Below, in pieces: positions 38,658 through 48,564 of a stretch of 64,000 nt of DNA. Every line of letters begins with the position of its first letter. The stretch's first letter is position 1. The notes beneath the pieces were generated by a model. That model was not told the DNA's origin. It saw only the letters and a program-made list of their open reading frames with translations, and ran no database searches. The position numbers were made by a program, and so were the translations under genes. Location: NCBI GenBank assembly GCA_025056565.1, contig JANWWA010000014.1:1-64000 (forward strand), read 5' to 3'. The DNA is from Chloroherpetonaceae bacterium. Its GTDB lineage: Bacteria > Bacteroidota > Chlorobiia > Chlorobiales > Thermochlorobacteraceae.

Positions 38658-41600
38658 TTAGAAATCACTGCCAAGCGAAATGTAGTATCGTGGCTCTGAA
38701 AAGCCCTGATTGTAGTATGCCCATGCCATATCAAAGCGTACCACAAAGCCTAAGAAGACGGTGCGAATGCCCCAGCCTGTACCTGCCAAAATGTCAGTGT
38801 AGTAAGGCGTGGTGCCATTAGGCACATCACGCAGGCGCAAACGCAAACGCTTCTCGTCAGACCATGCTGCCCCTGCATCGACAAAGATGGTGCCCATCAG
38901 GTAGTAAAGCGGGATTGGAATGGGACCTAATGGCAAGGTTTGCACAAATGGGAAGCGAAACTCCAGATTCACCAGACCAAAGCGCGTGCCGTTTTGTGCA
39001 TTCAGATTGTGCCCACGCAGTGGAATGGCTGGCGTAGTGAAGATAAAGTCCTGCACAGCGCTAATCGGTATGCTATTATTCTCAAACTGGCGGTTAATCC
39101 AATTCTCTGTGCCACCAATGAAAAAGTTTTGGGGCGTGCCGCCAACGCTGGCTGCACCTGAGAGCCGAATCACAAACGAGTAGTAGCGTGCAAAGTCAAA
39201 GTAAGTGCGATAGTCAAAAAGCAGTGTTGCAAAATTTACACGACTCCCTGCGGTGCCCGAGAGGCTGACGGCATAGCGCGTGCCCGAAATTGGCGCGTAG
39301 AGGAAAGGCCGAGAGTCATCGTGCGTAAAGGTCACAGATGGGTAGAAAAAGCCCACGCTTTCATTGCCAAATGTGCCATCCAGATTTTCTTTGGACAGGG
39401 TCAGGTAACCCACACTGAAATCAAATCGGTCAAAGCGGGTAAGCGGGTATTGGGCGCTCAGGCTTGCACCGTAGAGACGGAATCGGAAGAAGTCAATAAA
39501 GTTCGGGTTTGTTGGATTCTGCAAGCCTAAAAAGCGCGCTTGGTGGAAAGCGCTGAACGCATAATCAATGCGGTTCGCCAAGTAGGCATATGTGATACCA
39601 TAGTCACTATTCTGCAGGTCGAACTGCAAATTGGTGAAGATGCTAATTTGGTGGTTGCCTAAAAGGTCGCTGAAAGCAAAGATGCCTGAGCCGCGTGCTC
39701 CCCAAATCGCATCATATCCTGCCCCACCATAGACGATGTCAGGCGTAAAGCTCAGACGATAGCGCTTTACTTTGTATTCACCTTCCTCGTCTACTGCGTT
39801 TCTCGGACGATTCTCTGCAATCGGACGTTTCTCAGGTTCTTTCAATTTCTCCGAGAGTGCATTTAGGTTGGCGCGGTCGAAGACGAAATTCTTGACATTA
39901 ACACGTGGCTCGGAGACGATTACGGAGTCACCGGTGGCATCAGATGTTTGGTTGGCTGCTACATCCGACTTTGGTTGAGCTGCTGTCTTAGCTGCTTCTC
40001 CGCCTTCTGCAAACACATACTTTCTTGGGTTAAAGCCGAGCTTATTTTCAGGGCGTGCCGTACTGGCAGAGTCTTCCTTCTTGGGCTGCGCCGTTGCCTC
40101 ACGATGCAGTTTCACCAGCGAAGAAGATGGCAACCCCGAATGCGGCGCAAGTGCCAGTTTCGGCTCATTGCCGAACAGGTGCGCTTGATACTGTAGCGCC
40201 TTTGTGCGCAGTAGCCCTGTATTTTCGGCAAACTTCAGCGTTTGTGTTTTAACCATTACCTTGCCCCAAGGTGTGGGCTCCAGCTCACCATTTTTGAGCG
40301 TCGTCTTGACCTGCCGTTCGAAGGGCATTCGCAGCATATAGATGTCAAAACCGCCGTAGTCTAAGCCGACCCCCAAGAGCTTTGTGCCATCACGGGAAAT
40401 GGAAATATGGCGAATACCAGACAGAAGGTCAGTAATTGGACGCACCTTCGGTTGTGCCGCCGGCAAATTTTCTAATGACGCCGTCGCATCGACCAGTGGC
40501 CCTAAGTTCTCCGTGCCGTCCAAAATCATCTCATAGATGTTATAGACGCCATTGCGGTCAGAGACAAAGAGCATCTTCTTGCCATCTGGACTGAGCACTG
40601 GCGAAGATTCATCGACCCCATCGGTGGCGGTTAGGCGCCGCATTGTAAAGGTTTCCAGCGAAATTTCATACAGATCATTCTGCGAGTAGTCGTGCAACCG
40701 CATCTTGAAGACATCTTTGAGCGGTCCCTGTGTCGATTTGTATCGATTCTCTTTGGAGAGAAACTCTGGTGAAATCAGGGTGTAGTTGCGACGGTCAGAA
40801 GCAAAATAGATTTTCTTGCCATCGGGTGACCACTTCGGGTCAAAATCGCTGAAGACATCATTGGTTACATTAATCATCTCCTGCGTCTTCATATTGTAGA
40901 TATAGACGTCGCTGCGGCAGTCCTGATTGCCAATGAACACTAAGCGGTCGCCATCAGGAGACCAATCCACGGAGAAGATACCATCAAACTCAAAGGTGAG
41001 TTTTTCGGTTGCACCTGTCTCCACATCAATCATCATAATCGCATCGTATTCACCTGCTTTGGTTGCAAGGGCAATTTTCTTTCCATCAGGTGACCAAGTA
41101 ATGCCGGGTGTCAGAATTTTCAGCTCCTCAAAATCAGGCCCACGCTGACCTGCTACTAACCGTCGCTGCTCTTTGGGGTTGAGCGTAGAGCCAACATAAA
41201 TATCAAAATACCCACTGCGGTCAGTGATGAAGGCAAACTTGTCACCCTGCGGCGAGATGGACGGCGAGGTGTTGTAGTTGCTCCCATCTTTGCGATGGTC
41301 GGTGAGTTTTTTCATAATCTGGTTAATGTCTTCTCGGCGCGCAATTTCTGGCCAGTAAGTCACTTTTTGCTCACGCAACCACTTTTCAGACAGCTCCTCA
41401 ATTGACAGACCAAGCGAGCCACGAAATGCCGCATCTAAGTTGCGTGTGGCGCGCAGGCGTGCCATAATCTCCGAGATTTTCTCCCGACCGTACTTTTCAG
41501 AGATAAACTTCCAGACCGACTGCCCACCCCGATAGGCAAAGTATCCGTAAAGGTAGGGAATCGGTGCAAGGTAGTTGTTGATAATTGCATCATTGATGAA

Positions 41601-42185
41601 CATATCGGAGTTGGTATCCCACTCCAGTGCTTGATATTCCGCAATGCCTTCGTTGAACCACAGTGGCAGTTGAATTCGGATGTTGTTGGCAATTGCAGAC
41701 TGCACGGAGCCACCGTAAATCATATCATTGACCACAGCGTGAATCAACTCGTGGTGGATGACATGGCGAAAGCGCCGATAGTCCCCATCGAAGGGGATGA
41801 CGATGCGGTTTTTATAGAGCTCTGTTACACCGCCCACCCCTTCTTCAAGATACTCATTGATGACATTGTTCTGCTGGAAATCGTTATGCGACTTGTAGAC
41901 GATAAATGCAATGCGGTTATTGATTTCGTATTTGAAATCTTTCTTGACTGTCGCATATGCTGCCTCGGCTGCATCAGCCGTGAATTTGGCTAGGTATTCT
42001 CCGCCTTCGGTGAAGTAGACATCGAAATGCTCCGACTGGATATAATACCACTCGAAGTTGCGATACTGCACCTTGTTGCGGCCAAAAGCAAAATACTGCG
42101 CTGATGCTGAAGCGGGCACGAAAATGACTTGAAATAGTAGCATAGCTGTTGCCACGAGCCAAAAGAGAGTGCGATGGGCTAACAT
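38658..42185 (-). CDS. Secreted peptidase-MA-like / TolB-propeller / outer-membrane barrel protein
   Basis: The 1175-residue product has a signal peptide (LFWLVATAMLLFQVIFVPASASAQ). A zinc-peptidase domain follows: HHELIHAVV (His145, Glu146, His149) and LPLWFNEGIAEYQALEW, the gluzincin third ligand. Residues about 300-650 are PD40/TolB-like propeller repeats, such as FAFITDRSGYFDIYVGS, ITWSPDGKKIALATKAG, VDWSPDGDRLVFIGN and KWSPDGKKIYFASDRR. After a disordered linker the last 400 residues form an Omp85-like surface-antigen barrel ending in YISLGSDF. It likely sits in the outer membrane with the protease and propeller in the periplasm. Domain order and C-terminal Phe are clear; the substrate is unknown. 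Confidence 0.88.
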   Translation of the reverse strand: MLAHRTLFWLVATAMLLFQVIFVPASASAQYFAFGRNKVQYRNFEWYYIQSEHFDVYFTEGGEYLAKFTADAAEAAYATVKKDFKYEINNRIAFIVYKSHNDFQQNNVINEYLEEGVGGVTELYKNRIVIPFDGDYRRFRHVIHHELIHAVVNDMIYGGSVQSAIANNIRIQLPLWFNEGIAEYQALEWDTNSDMFINDAIINNYLAPIPYLYGYFAYRGGQSVWKFISEKYGREKISEIMARLRATRNLDAAFRGSLGLSIEELSEKWLREQKVTYWPEIARREDINQIMKKLTDHRKDGSNYNTSPSISPQGDKFAFITDRSGYFDIYVGSTLNPKEQRRLVAGQRGPDFEELKILTPGITWSPDGKKIALATKAGEYDAIMMIDVETGATEKLTFEFDGIFSVDWSPDGDRLVFIGNQDCRSDVYIYNMKTQEMINVTNDVFSDFDPKWSPDGKKIYFASDRRNYTLISPEFLSKENRYKSTQGPLKDVFKMRLHDYSQNDLYEISLETFTMRRLTATDGVDESSPVLSPDGKKMLFVSDRNGVYNIYEMILDGTENLGPLVDATASLENLPAAQPKVRPITDLLSGIRHISISRDGTKLLGVGLDYGGFDIYMLRMPFERQVKTTLKNGELEPTPWGKVMVKTQTLKFAENTGLLRTKALQYQAHLFGNEPKLALAPHSGLPSSSLVKLHREATAQPKKEDSASTARPENKLGFNPRKYVFAEGGEAAKTAAQPKSDVAANQTSDATGDSVIVSEPRVNVKNFVFDRANLNALSEKLKEPEKRPIAENRPRNAVDEEGEYKVKRYRLSFTPDIVYGGAGYDAIWGARGSGIFAFSDLLGNHQISIFTNLQFDLQNSDYGITYAYLANRIDYAFSAFHQARFLGLQNPTNPNFIDFFRFRLYGASLSAQYPLTRFDRFDFSVGYLTLSKENLDGTFGNESVGFFYPSVTFTHDDSRPFLYAPISGTRYAVSLSGTAGSRVNFATLLFDYRTYFDFARYYSFVIRLSGAASVGGTPQNFFIGGTENWINRQFENNSIPISAVQDFIFTTPAIPLRGHNLNAQNGTRFGLVNLEFRFPFVQTLPLGPIPIPLYYLMGTIFVDAGAAWSDEKRLRLRLRDVPNGTTPYYTDILAGTGWGIRTVFLGFVVRFDMAWAYYNQGFSEPRYYISLGSDF

Positions 42186-42508
42186 AGTCCTGAAACCTCG
42201 CTTTTTGTTTATACGCCCGATTTACAAGGTTCAACTTAAAAAAGAGATGTAAAATTTCAAGTGCGCTGCAATTGCTTGCTGCAAAATTTTGACACCATAA
42301 GCTTGCACTCCGTTTAACCATGTTGCTTATACGCAAAGCCTAACAATACCTCTTGCCTTCTTTTAAGGCAATGGCATGTAGGTTTTGCTTTCACCGCCTC
42401 CTTAGGTGACACCCTTGCTTTTTGCGACGCCTTGATTTTTGCGCCCTTTTGCCTTCGCACTTAGCTTCTAAAATCGCAAATTTGCATCAAATTCTACCCG
42501 ATATCACA
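42186..42508. other. Divergent intergenic region (323 bases)
   Basis: This gap separates the minus-strand barrel-protease from the plus-strand heptose-phosphate adenylyltransferase and must contain both promoters. It is A+T-rich near 42234-42260. A 7-bp hairpin TTGCCTT / AAGGCAA lies at 42353-42371 with a five-base loop and no U-tract. I see no convincing gene, tRNA or riboswitch in it. Confidence 0.5.
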
Positions 42509-43015
42509 ATGACAGACTTGGAGACTGCAATTTTACCGCTCGATGCTGCCCAGAAACTTGTCAGCCGAATTAAACAACAAGGGAAAACTGTTGTCTTTAC
42601 AAATGGCTGTTTCGATATTCTTCACGCTGGGCATGTGCAGTATTTGGAAAAAGCCAAAGCTTTGGGCGATTTTCTGGTGGTTGCAATCAATAGCGATGCC
42701 TCTGTGCGGCGCCTCAAGGGTGAGCACCGACCTATTAACTCGGAGCAAGACCGTGCGTATATCCTAAGCCGATTGAAACCTGTCGATGCCGTAGTGCTCT
42801 TTGACGACGACACGCCACTGCGCATTATTGAAGCGCTCTTGCCGGACGTGCTTGTGAAAGGCGGAGACTGGGCTTTGGATAAAATTGTCGGCAAAGAGGT
42901 GGTTGAAGCACACGGCGGTGAAGTGCGCACGATTGCATTTTTGGACGGTCGCTCTACTACAGGCACAATTGAAAAAATCCTAAACGCCTACTGTAAATCA
43001 GAGAGTCGAGCCTGA
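42509..43015 (+). CDS. rfaE2: D-glycero-beta-D-manno-heptose 1-phosphate adenylyltransferase (HldE C-terminal type)
   Basis: The 168-residue product is a stand-alone cytidylyltransferase-like domain with FTNGCFDILHAGHVQYL (HxGH nucleotide motif), VKGGDWALDKIVG and DGRSTTGTIEKI. It converts heptose-1-phosphate to ADP-heptose for lipopolysaccharide core. In E. coli this domain is fused to a kinase in HldE; here the kinase is not adjacent. The open frame begins at 42422, but the ATG at 42509 gives the family N-terminus. Its stop overlaps the tamB start (TGATG). Confidence 0.94.
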   Translation: MTDLETAILPLDAAQKLVSRIKQQGKTVVFTNGCFDILHAGHVQYLEKAKALGDFLVVAINSDASVRRLKGEHRPINSEQDRAYILSRLKPVDAVVLFDDDTPLRIIEALLPDVLVKGGDWALDKIVGKEVVEAHGGEVRTIAFLDGRSTTGTIEKILNAYCKSESRA

Positions 43016-46000
43016 TGACTTCGCTAAGTGATAAGATATGGCTATCTCTGGCATGGCTGGCGCAATGGTTAGTTCGGCTTTTGAGTTTCACATTCCGCAG
43101 CGCCACGCTTTTGGGCTTCCTGCTCCTGATTACCGCTGCCGCCTTCTATGGTTATGCCCAAACAGAACATGGTAAAGCGTTCTTCAAAGAAAAAATCCAG
43201 ACAATTTTCAGTGAGTTATTCAACGGTCGGCTTGCATTTCATCAAGTTACTATTGCATTTCCGAATGAGATTGCTATTGACAGCATCAGGCTGTATGTCG
43301 GCGTCGACACTCTGCCAAGTCTCTCGCTCAATAAGCTCACACTGGAACTTGATGCTGATGTGCTCTACGATGGTGTGCTGAAAGGGTTTGGCGACCGCAT
43401 TCACCTGCGTCGCATTGCACTTAGCCACCCCGTCTTGCAGCTAATGGAGGATAGCACAGGTCGCTTTACGCTTTTGCAACTGATAAAATCAGATACCACA
43501 ACCACGCAGGATACGCTTGCTACTGCTCTTCCGAAACTCATCTTCGACGAGATTGCGATTGACAACGCACACATCACTTGGTATCGCTTTGCTGGTCAGT
43601 CTGCAGTGCCCGATTCATTGAAATATGACAAGTGGGAATTTGCGCATGCTTCGCTGCAGGCTTACTTTGAGTATCAAAACGACATTTTCACGTTCATTTT
43701 GCGCGCGTTGCACTTCGATTTGCCAACTAAGCACTTCACACTGGAGAGTGCTTCCGGGTTTCTTTCGCTGAACAGCGAGCGCGTAGAACTTATAGGTTGG
43801 CGCGTGCAGACGCGTGAGTCAATGTTAGCCTGTCATGCCTCGCTCAGCGGTCTTAATCTCTTTGCACCCATCACGAAGGAGGCGATTGAAAAAACCCGCT
43901 TTGCCCTTGAACTTGATGTACCACGGGCAGTGCCAAAGGAATTTCAGCCTTTTGTGCCCGATACGCCTTTGCCCGAAGGTGAATTCTCCACACTGATTTT
44001 AGCACGTGGCTGGCTCAATAACTTTACGCTCTCACCCAGCTACCTACAAACCCCCAAAAGCCAAATTCACCTTTCAGGTGAAGTGGTTGGCATTGCCACG
44101 CTGGAAAACCTCTGGGTGAACCTTTTGCTACGCCCCTCACAACTCTCTATTCCTGAGCTGTATGAGCTGTTTGGAATAGAAGGTTTGAAAGATTATCGCA
44201 ACTTGGGCACAGTAGAAGTTGAGGGCACCTATCGCGGCACGCGTGACAACTTCAAAGCTGATGCAGCACTGCACTCTATTGCTGGCACCCTTCGCGCTAA
44301 TCTTGAGCTGAGCTTTCGGCAAGGTTTGCCCATTACCTACATCGGTGGGATTGAGACGGAACATCTTAATCTTGGTCTTGCGCTGGGTGATTCATCGCTT
44401 TGGAGCAACATCAACTTCAACGGCGAAGTTAACGGCAAAGGCACAGATTTTCAGCGCCTAAGAGGCGTTGAGTTTCAGCTTAGCGGTCGCTTAGAGCCAT
44501 CGTCGCTGGCAGGGCGCAACATTTCATCGGCGACGCTTAATGTTAGAGCTGCGCGGCAAAAAGCCGAAGGCGAGCTGAAAGTTTTTGCAGACGAGCAGTC
44601 CTTACACTTTACAGGTGAACTGGACTTTAAGCCAACAGAGCCGACCTACAAAGGTCGCGCACAATTTACAGGCTTCAATCTCGGTAAGTGGATTCGGGAC
44701 GATAGCATCAAGACCTACCTTACGATGAATTGCGAGTTAGATGGCGAGAGTTTCAGCTTAGATAAGGTGAGCGGTCGCTTTGAAATTACCTTTGACTCTT
44801 CCACGGTTGGCAGGCTTTACATCGTTTCTGGCACGAAAGCCTCGTTAGATGTTCGGCAAAGCGATAGCCTCTCTATGGTGCGACTTGAAAGCGATGTTGC
44901 AAACTTTGAAGCTGATGGACAGTTTAATCTTTCAACACTCTTCAACTTGCTTTTGCTGCAAGGTGCAGTTATCAACGAAGAGATTTTGAAGGACAATATT
45001 TTCCGTAGTGAGGCGCAGCAGCGCCGCTACGAATATCTGACACGACGCACCGATCGGCTCACCAGAGAATTGCAACGCAAATCCCGTCGCCACACCAGCG
45101 AAGAAGAGCTTAGCAGCATCTCGGACTCAATGCTGGCCTTGCCGCCGCTTAGCGTGCGCTATAAGCTCAGTTTCAAGAGTCTTTCGAAAATTGCCCTGAT
45201 GCTGCGCTCTGGCTACTTTAATGCAATTGGCTCAATGGAAGGGCGCATTGAAAGCCAAGCTAATCGCTGCTTGTGGCACACTTCACTGACGATTGATTCA
45301 CTTCGCTATGGCACGATACTTGCCGCGCGCACCCTTTCAGCTTCACTGCGCTACTCAGACGATTTGCAAACTGATTCAACTCAGCGACGCACCTTTCACA
45401 ACTTAAATGCGCTTCTGCAAGCCAATGTTTTCCGAATGAAAATCGGCGACCAGCGCTTTGTGAAAACAGCTTTGCGCGCCAAATATGCCCCCAGTGACCT
45501 TGATGTCAATCTGCGCACAACGCACCAAAACACGCGTGGACTGTTTGACCTTGATGCCGAAGTGCGCACAGTGGGTGATCAGTATGTTATCCAATTGCGT
45601 GATGCAACTTTTGCTACACAAAACTACTTTTGGCAAAACGATGCGAATGCACAAATCATCATCAGCCGAGACCTTGTAAAGTTTGAAAATCTCCGCTTCA
45701 TCAATAATGAACAGGAAATCGTTGTACTCGGTGAGTTTCGCCTTACTGGTCAGAGCGAACTTTCATTCCGCATTCAAGACTTTTCACTTTCGGACATTCG
45801 TCAGTTCTTTTTCGATTCACCCAACACAAAGCTGGGTGGGACACTTAACCTCACGATGAATTTAACTGGTAACTTTATCTCTCCAGTTATCACGCTGACC
45901 AGCACGCTGGATAATTTCTTCTATGAAACGATTGACATCGGACACCTTGATTTTGCTGGGCGGTATGAAAACAAGCGCTTTACCTTTGAGCTAGGCGCAA

Positions 46001-48018
46001 ATACCGATAGCGCACGCTACCGTGCATTCAATTTACCGCTCAAACCCTACACACACATTCGTGGCGAAGGCCGACTCCCGATTGACCTCTCTATTAACGC
46101 TGAAGAGCGCTTGCTGCAAAATGAAGACATTTGGGTAGAAATCGCTTGTCCAGACCTCAGCCCTACGATTTTAGAGTTCGCAGCGCCCGTGCAGCGCGTA
46201 TCGGGTGCAATCGGTCTTCGTATTACATACTTTGGGCGATTCCCAAGCCCAACGCTTAAAGCCGTGCTGACTGCACAAGATGTTCACGCTACGACCACTG
46301 CTTCCGGCGTGGAGTATATTATTAATGGCAGTGCCGATATTACGCCTAATTTGGTGCAATGGCGCAGCGTCGATGTGCGAGACAAGCAAGGTGGCCTTTT
46401 GAGAACCAGCGGTACGGTGAGAATGTCTGACTTTGATGTTCAGCGTTTTGATATTCAACTCAGCTTTAGCAAGCTCTTGCTCTACGACAAGCCCGCTGGT
46501 CGTAGCGAAGAGCTTATTGGTCGTCTTATTGCAAGTTCCGATGAATTACGCTTTTCAGGCACGATGAAAGAGCCAGTGCTCTCTGGCACGCTCCGCCTTG
46601 ATGGTGGGCGGCTTACGCAATTTCGCTCTGGCTCGAGCAAAGGCTCACAAATTGTCGAAGCGTCCAAATTCATCACGACCATTGTCGAAGAAGACACCTC
46701 GCTGGAAGCACGCCTGCGCCGCAATCCAAAGCTAAACCTTACGCTGGACGAAGAGTTTGAGCTTTCCGAGACGGCACGTGCCATTCGCTCGGCTTACAAA
46801 GCCTCATTTGTTGACGAACTGTCTATGTCGCTACGGATTGCAACAGTGCAACCCTTGTCTTACACGCTTGTCTTTGACCGCTTCTTAGGCGAGCAATTAG
46901 ATGCCCTCATTGAAGATATGGCGCTGACGATTAACAAGCAGAAAACCACATACCGCGTATTTGGCTCTGCCAGCATCACATCAGGGCGATATAACTTTTA
47001 TGGCGTGGCATTTAACATTGAGCCGGGTGCCACAATGCGCTGGCTTGGCGGCGGGCTAACCGATGCAGTCTTGGACATCTTTGCACGCTACCAGACGCGT
47101 GTGCTCTCTACAACCCGCAACGAGCTTGATAACATTATCTTGCGTCCACACATTGGCGGCACGGTTGATGACACCCAAATTGAGATTAGCTACATTCTCA
47201 ACGAGCGCACTTATCGTGCGCCGGGTACTCGGATTGCAGGCGAAGAAGACCCTAATGCCGCACTCAATTTCATCACACTGCTGACTGCGCGCCGATGGTA
47301 TGCACCGCCCGGTAGCGCCAGTGGTGGAAGTCTATCTGGTGGTCTACTCACTGGCGTTGGGCTGTCAGCGGGTGCTGGCTTGCTTTCGTCGCAAATTACG
47401 CGTCTTGCTTCGGCTATTCAAGGCGTGCAGGCGGTTAATATCGACTTTGCACGTGACCGCAGCGGTCAAGTCGCTGGCGTCGACTTCTCGCTTGAGTATG
47501 CTGTGCCAGGCACAGACGGCCGGCTGGTTGTTACAGGCTCTGGCTCTACTGCGGCTGTCGACTCGCTCGGTCGCACCAACAATGCTATCAGCAACTCCCA
47601 GCGCTTGGAATACCGCATCAGCCGAAACCTTGTCTTAGAAGCCTTCCGAAATTACGGTCCTAATAATTTCAACCTCTTCAATAACACGATTGCCGAAGTG
47701 TGGGGCATTGGCATTTCCTACCGTGAGACCTTTCACACTTGGGGTGAATTTGGTGAGCGCTGGAACGCTTACTTTGATGCCTTCACACGCTGGCTTTCGG
47801 GCAGCAAATCCGATGACAAGGAGAAAAAACCCACCGTTGATTCAACTATTGTACCGAATGCAGTATCGCGTGTAACGGTGCCGAGTCGTCCAACTCCAAC
47901 TTTGCAGGACTCTGCGAAAGCTACCAGAAGTGCAGGCGCAGACTCGACCGCTGCGCCAATCGCTGTGCCTGCTCCTGCTTCGGACTCGACTGCTGTTTCA
48001 CGACGACGATTACGCTAA
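43015..48018 (+). CDS. tamB: TamB-family (DUF490) translocation and assembly protein
   Basis: The 1667-residue product has an N-terminal membrane anchor (LLGFLLLITAAAFYGYA) and a very long beta-rich, AsmA/TamB-like periplasmic body: LNKLTLELDAD near the start and repeated strand patterns throughout. The C-terminal third is the DUF490 domain (ITSGRYNFYGVAFNIEPGATMRW, then ARYQTRVLSTTRNELDNIILRPHIGGTVDDTQIEISY). TamB-like proteins bridge inner and outer membranes and move phospholipid or help barrel assembly. The last about 60 residues are Ser/Ala/Pro-rich. It starts within the stop of the heptose adenylyltransferase gene, so the two are coupled envelope genes. Length is in the upper family range. 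Confidence 0.93.
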   Translation: MTSLSDKIWLSLAWLAQWLVRLLSFTFRSATLLGFLLLITAAAFYGYAQTEHGKAFFKEKIQTIFSELFNGRLAFHQVTIAFPNEIAIDSIRLYVGVDTLPSLSLNKLTLELDADVLYDGVLKGFGDRIHLRRIALSHPVLQLMEDSTGRFTLLQLIKSDTTTTQDTLATALPKLIFDEIAIDNAHITWYRFAGQSAVPDSLKYDKWEFAHASLQAYFEYQNDIFTFILRALHFDLPTKHFTLESASGFLSLNSERVELIGWRVQTRESMLACHASLSGLNLFAPITKEAIEKTRFALELDVPRAVPKEFQPFVPDTPLPEGEFSTLILARGWLNNFTLSPSYLQTPKSQIHLSGEVVGIATLENLWVNLLLRPSQLSIPELYELFGIEGLKDYRNLGTVEVEGTYRGTRDNFKADAALHSIAGTLRANLELSFRQGLPITYIGGIETEHLNLGLALGDSSLWSNINFNGEVNGKGTDFQRLRGVEFQLSGRLEPSSLAGRNISSATLNVRAARQKAEGELKVFADEQSLHFTGELDFKPTEPTYKGRAQFTGFNLGKWIRDDSIKTYLTMNCELDGESFSLDKVSGRFEITFDSSTVGRLYIVSGTKASLDVRQSDSLSMVRLESDVANFEADGQFNLSTLFNLLLLQGAVINEEILKDNIFRSEAQQRRYEYLTRRTDRLTRELQRKSRRHTSEEELSSISDSMLALPPLSVRYKLSFKSLSKIALMLRSGYFNAIGSMEGRIESQANRCLWHTSLTIDSLRYGTILAARTLSASLRYSDDLQTDSTQRRTFHNLNALLQANVFRMKIGDQRFVKTALRAKYAPSDLDVNLRTTHQNTRGLFDLDAEVRTVGDQYVIQLRDATFATQNYFWQNDANAQIIISRDLVKFENLRFINNEQEIVVLGEFRLTGQSELSFRIQDFSLSDIRQFFFDSPNTKLGGTLNLTMNLTGNFISPVITLTSTLDNFFYETIDIGHLDFAGRYENKRFTFELGANTDSARYRAFNLPLKPYTHIRGEGRLPIDLSINAEERLLQNEDIWVEIACPDLSPTILEFAAPVQRVSGAIGLRITYFGRFPSPTLKAVLTAQDVHATTTASGVEYIINGSADITPNLVQWRSVDVRDKQGGLLRTSGTVRMSDFDVQRFDIQLSFSKLLLYDKPAGRSEELIGRLIASSDELRFSGTMKEPVLSGTLRLDGGRLTQFRSGSSKGSQIVEASKFITTIVEEDTSLEARLRRNPKLNLTLDEEFELSETARAIRSAYKASFVDELSMSLRIATVQPLSYTLVFDRFLGEQLDALIEDMALTINKQKTTYRVFGSASITSGRYNFYGVAFNIEPGATMRWLGGGLTDAVLDIFARYQTRVLSTTRNELDNIILRPHIGGTVDDTQIEISYILNERTYRAPGTRIAGEEDPNAALNFITLLTARRWYAPPGSASGGSLSGGLLTGVGLSAGAGLLSSQITRLASAIQGVQAVNIDFARDRSGQVAGVDFSLEYAVPGTDGRLVVTGSGSTAAVDSLGRTNNAISNSQRLEYRISRNLVLEAFRNYGPNNFNLFNNTIAEVWGIGISYRETFHTWGEFGERWNAYFDAFTRWLSGSKSDDKEKKPTVDSTIVPNAVSRVTVPSRPTPTLQDSAKATRSAGADSTAAPIAVPAPASDSTAVSRRRLR

Positions 48019-48040
48019 CATTCAAATCAGTGCAGAGAAC

Positions 48041-48508
48041 TTGACGAAGGAAATTCTTTCTCGTTCTGACGAAGAAACCCGAGAGTTTGCACGCCAATTT
48101 GCAACGACTTTGCAGCGTGGCGACATTGTCGCTCTCATTGGTGAACTGGGTGCAGGTAAAACACAGTTTATACGCGGCATTGCCGACGTGTTCAACGTTG
48201 AAACCGAAGTAACCAGCCCCACTTTTGCCCTGCTTAACATATATGAGGGTCATGTGCACGGCAAACCCGTTAAGCTCTATCACTTCGACTGGTATCGCCT
48301 GCAAGACGAGGAAGAACTCTATCACATTGGCTACGAGGATTACCTCTACGGCGAAGGTCTCTGTATGATTGAATGGGCTGACCGCTTCCCAAGCAAAGTG
48401 CCCAAGCATGCTCGACGCATAACGATTGAACACGCTGGCGAGACAGAACGCCGCATTGTGATTGAGGGTGGTCTACCCATTGCCCGTGCCGATACTTTCT
48501 GGCGCTAG
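48041..48508 (+). CDS. tsaE: tRNA threonylcarbamoyladenosine biosynthesis ATPase TsaE
   Basis: The product has the TsaE P-loop IGELGAGKTQFIRG, the switch-like TSPTFALLNIYEG, HFDWYRLQD and IEWADRFP. It is the ATPase of the TsaBDE complex that makes t6A at tRNA position 37. The start is uncertain: a GTG at 47930 gives 192 residues but overlaps tamB by 89 bases, while a TTG at 48041 gives 155 residues, the usual length, and avoids the overlap. I prefer 48041; neither has a clear ribosome-binding site. Confidence 0.9.
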   Translation: MTKEILSRSDEETREFARQFATTLQRGDIVALIGELGAGKTQFIRGIADVFNVETEVTSPTFALLNIYEGHVHGKPVKLYHFDWYRLQDEEELYHIGYEDYLYGEGLCMIEWADRFPSKVPKHARRITIEHAGETERRIVIEGGLPIARADTFWR

Positions 48509-48564
48509 CCGTTGCTTTTTCTGCCGTTCCTGCTTAGCGTGCTACAGCCCCTCTAGCCACCATG

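Noticed and set aside
42353-42371. 7-bp hairpin in the 323-base gap as a terminator
   Set aside because: There is no U-tract on either strand and the flanking genes diverge from it.
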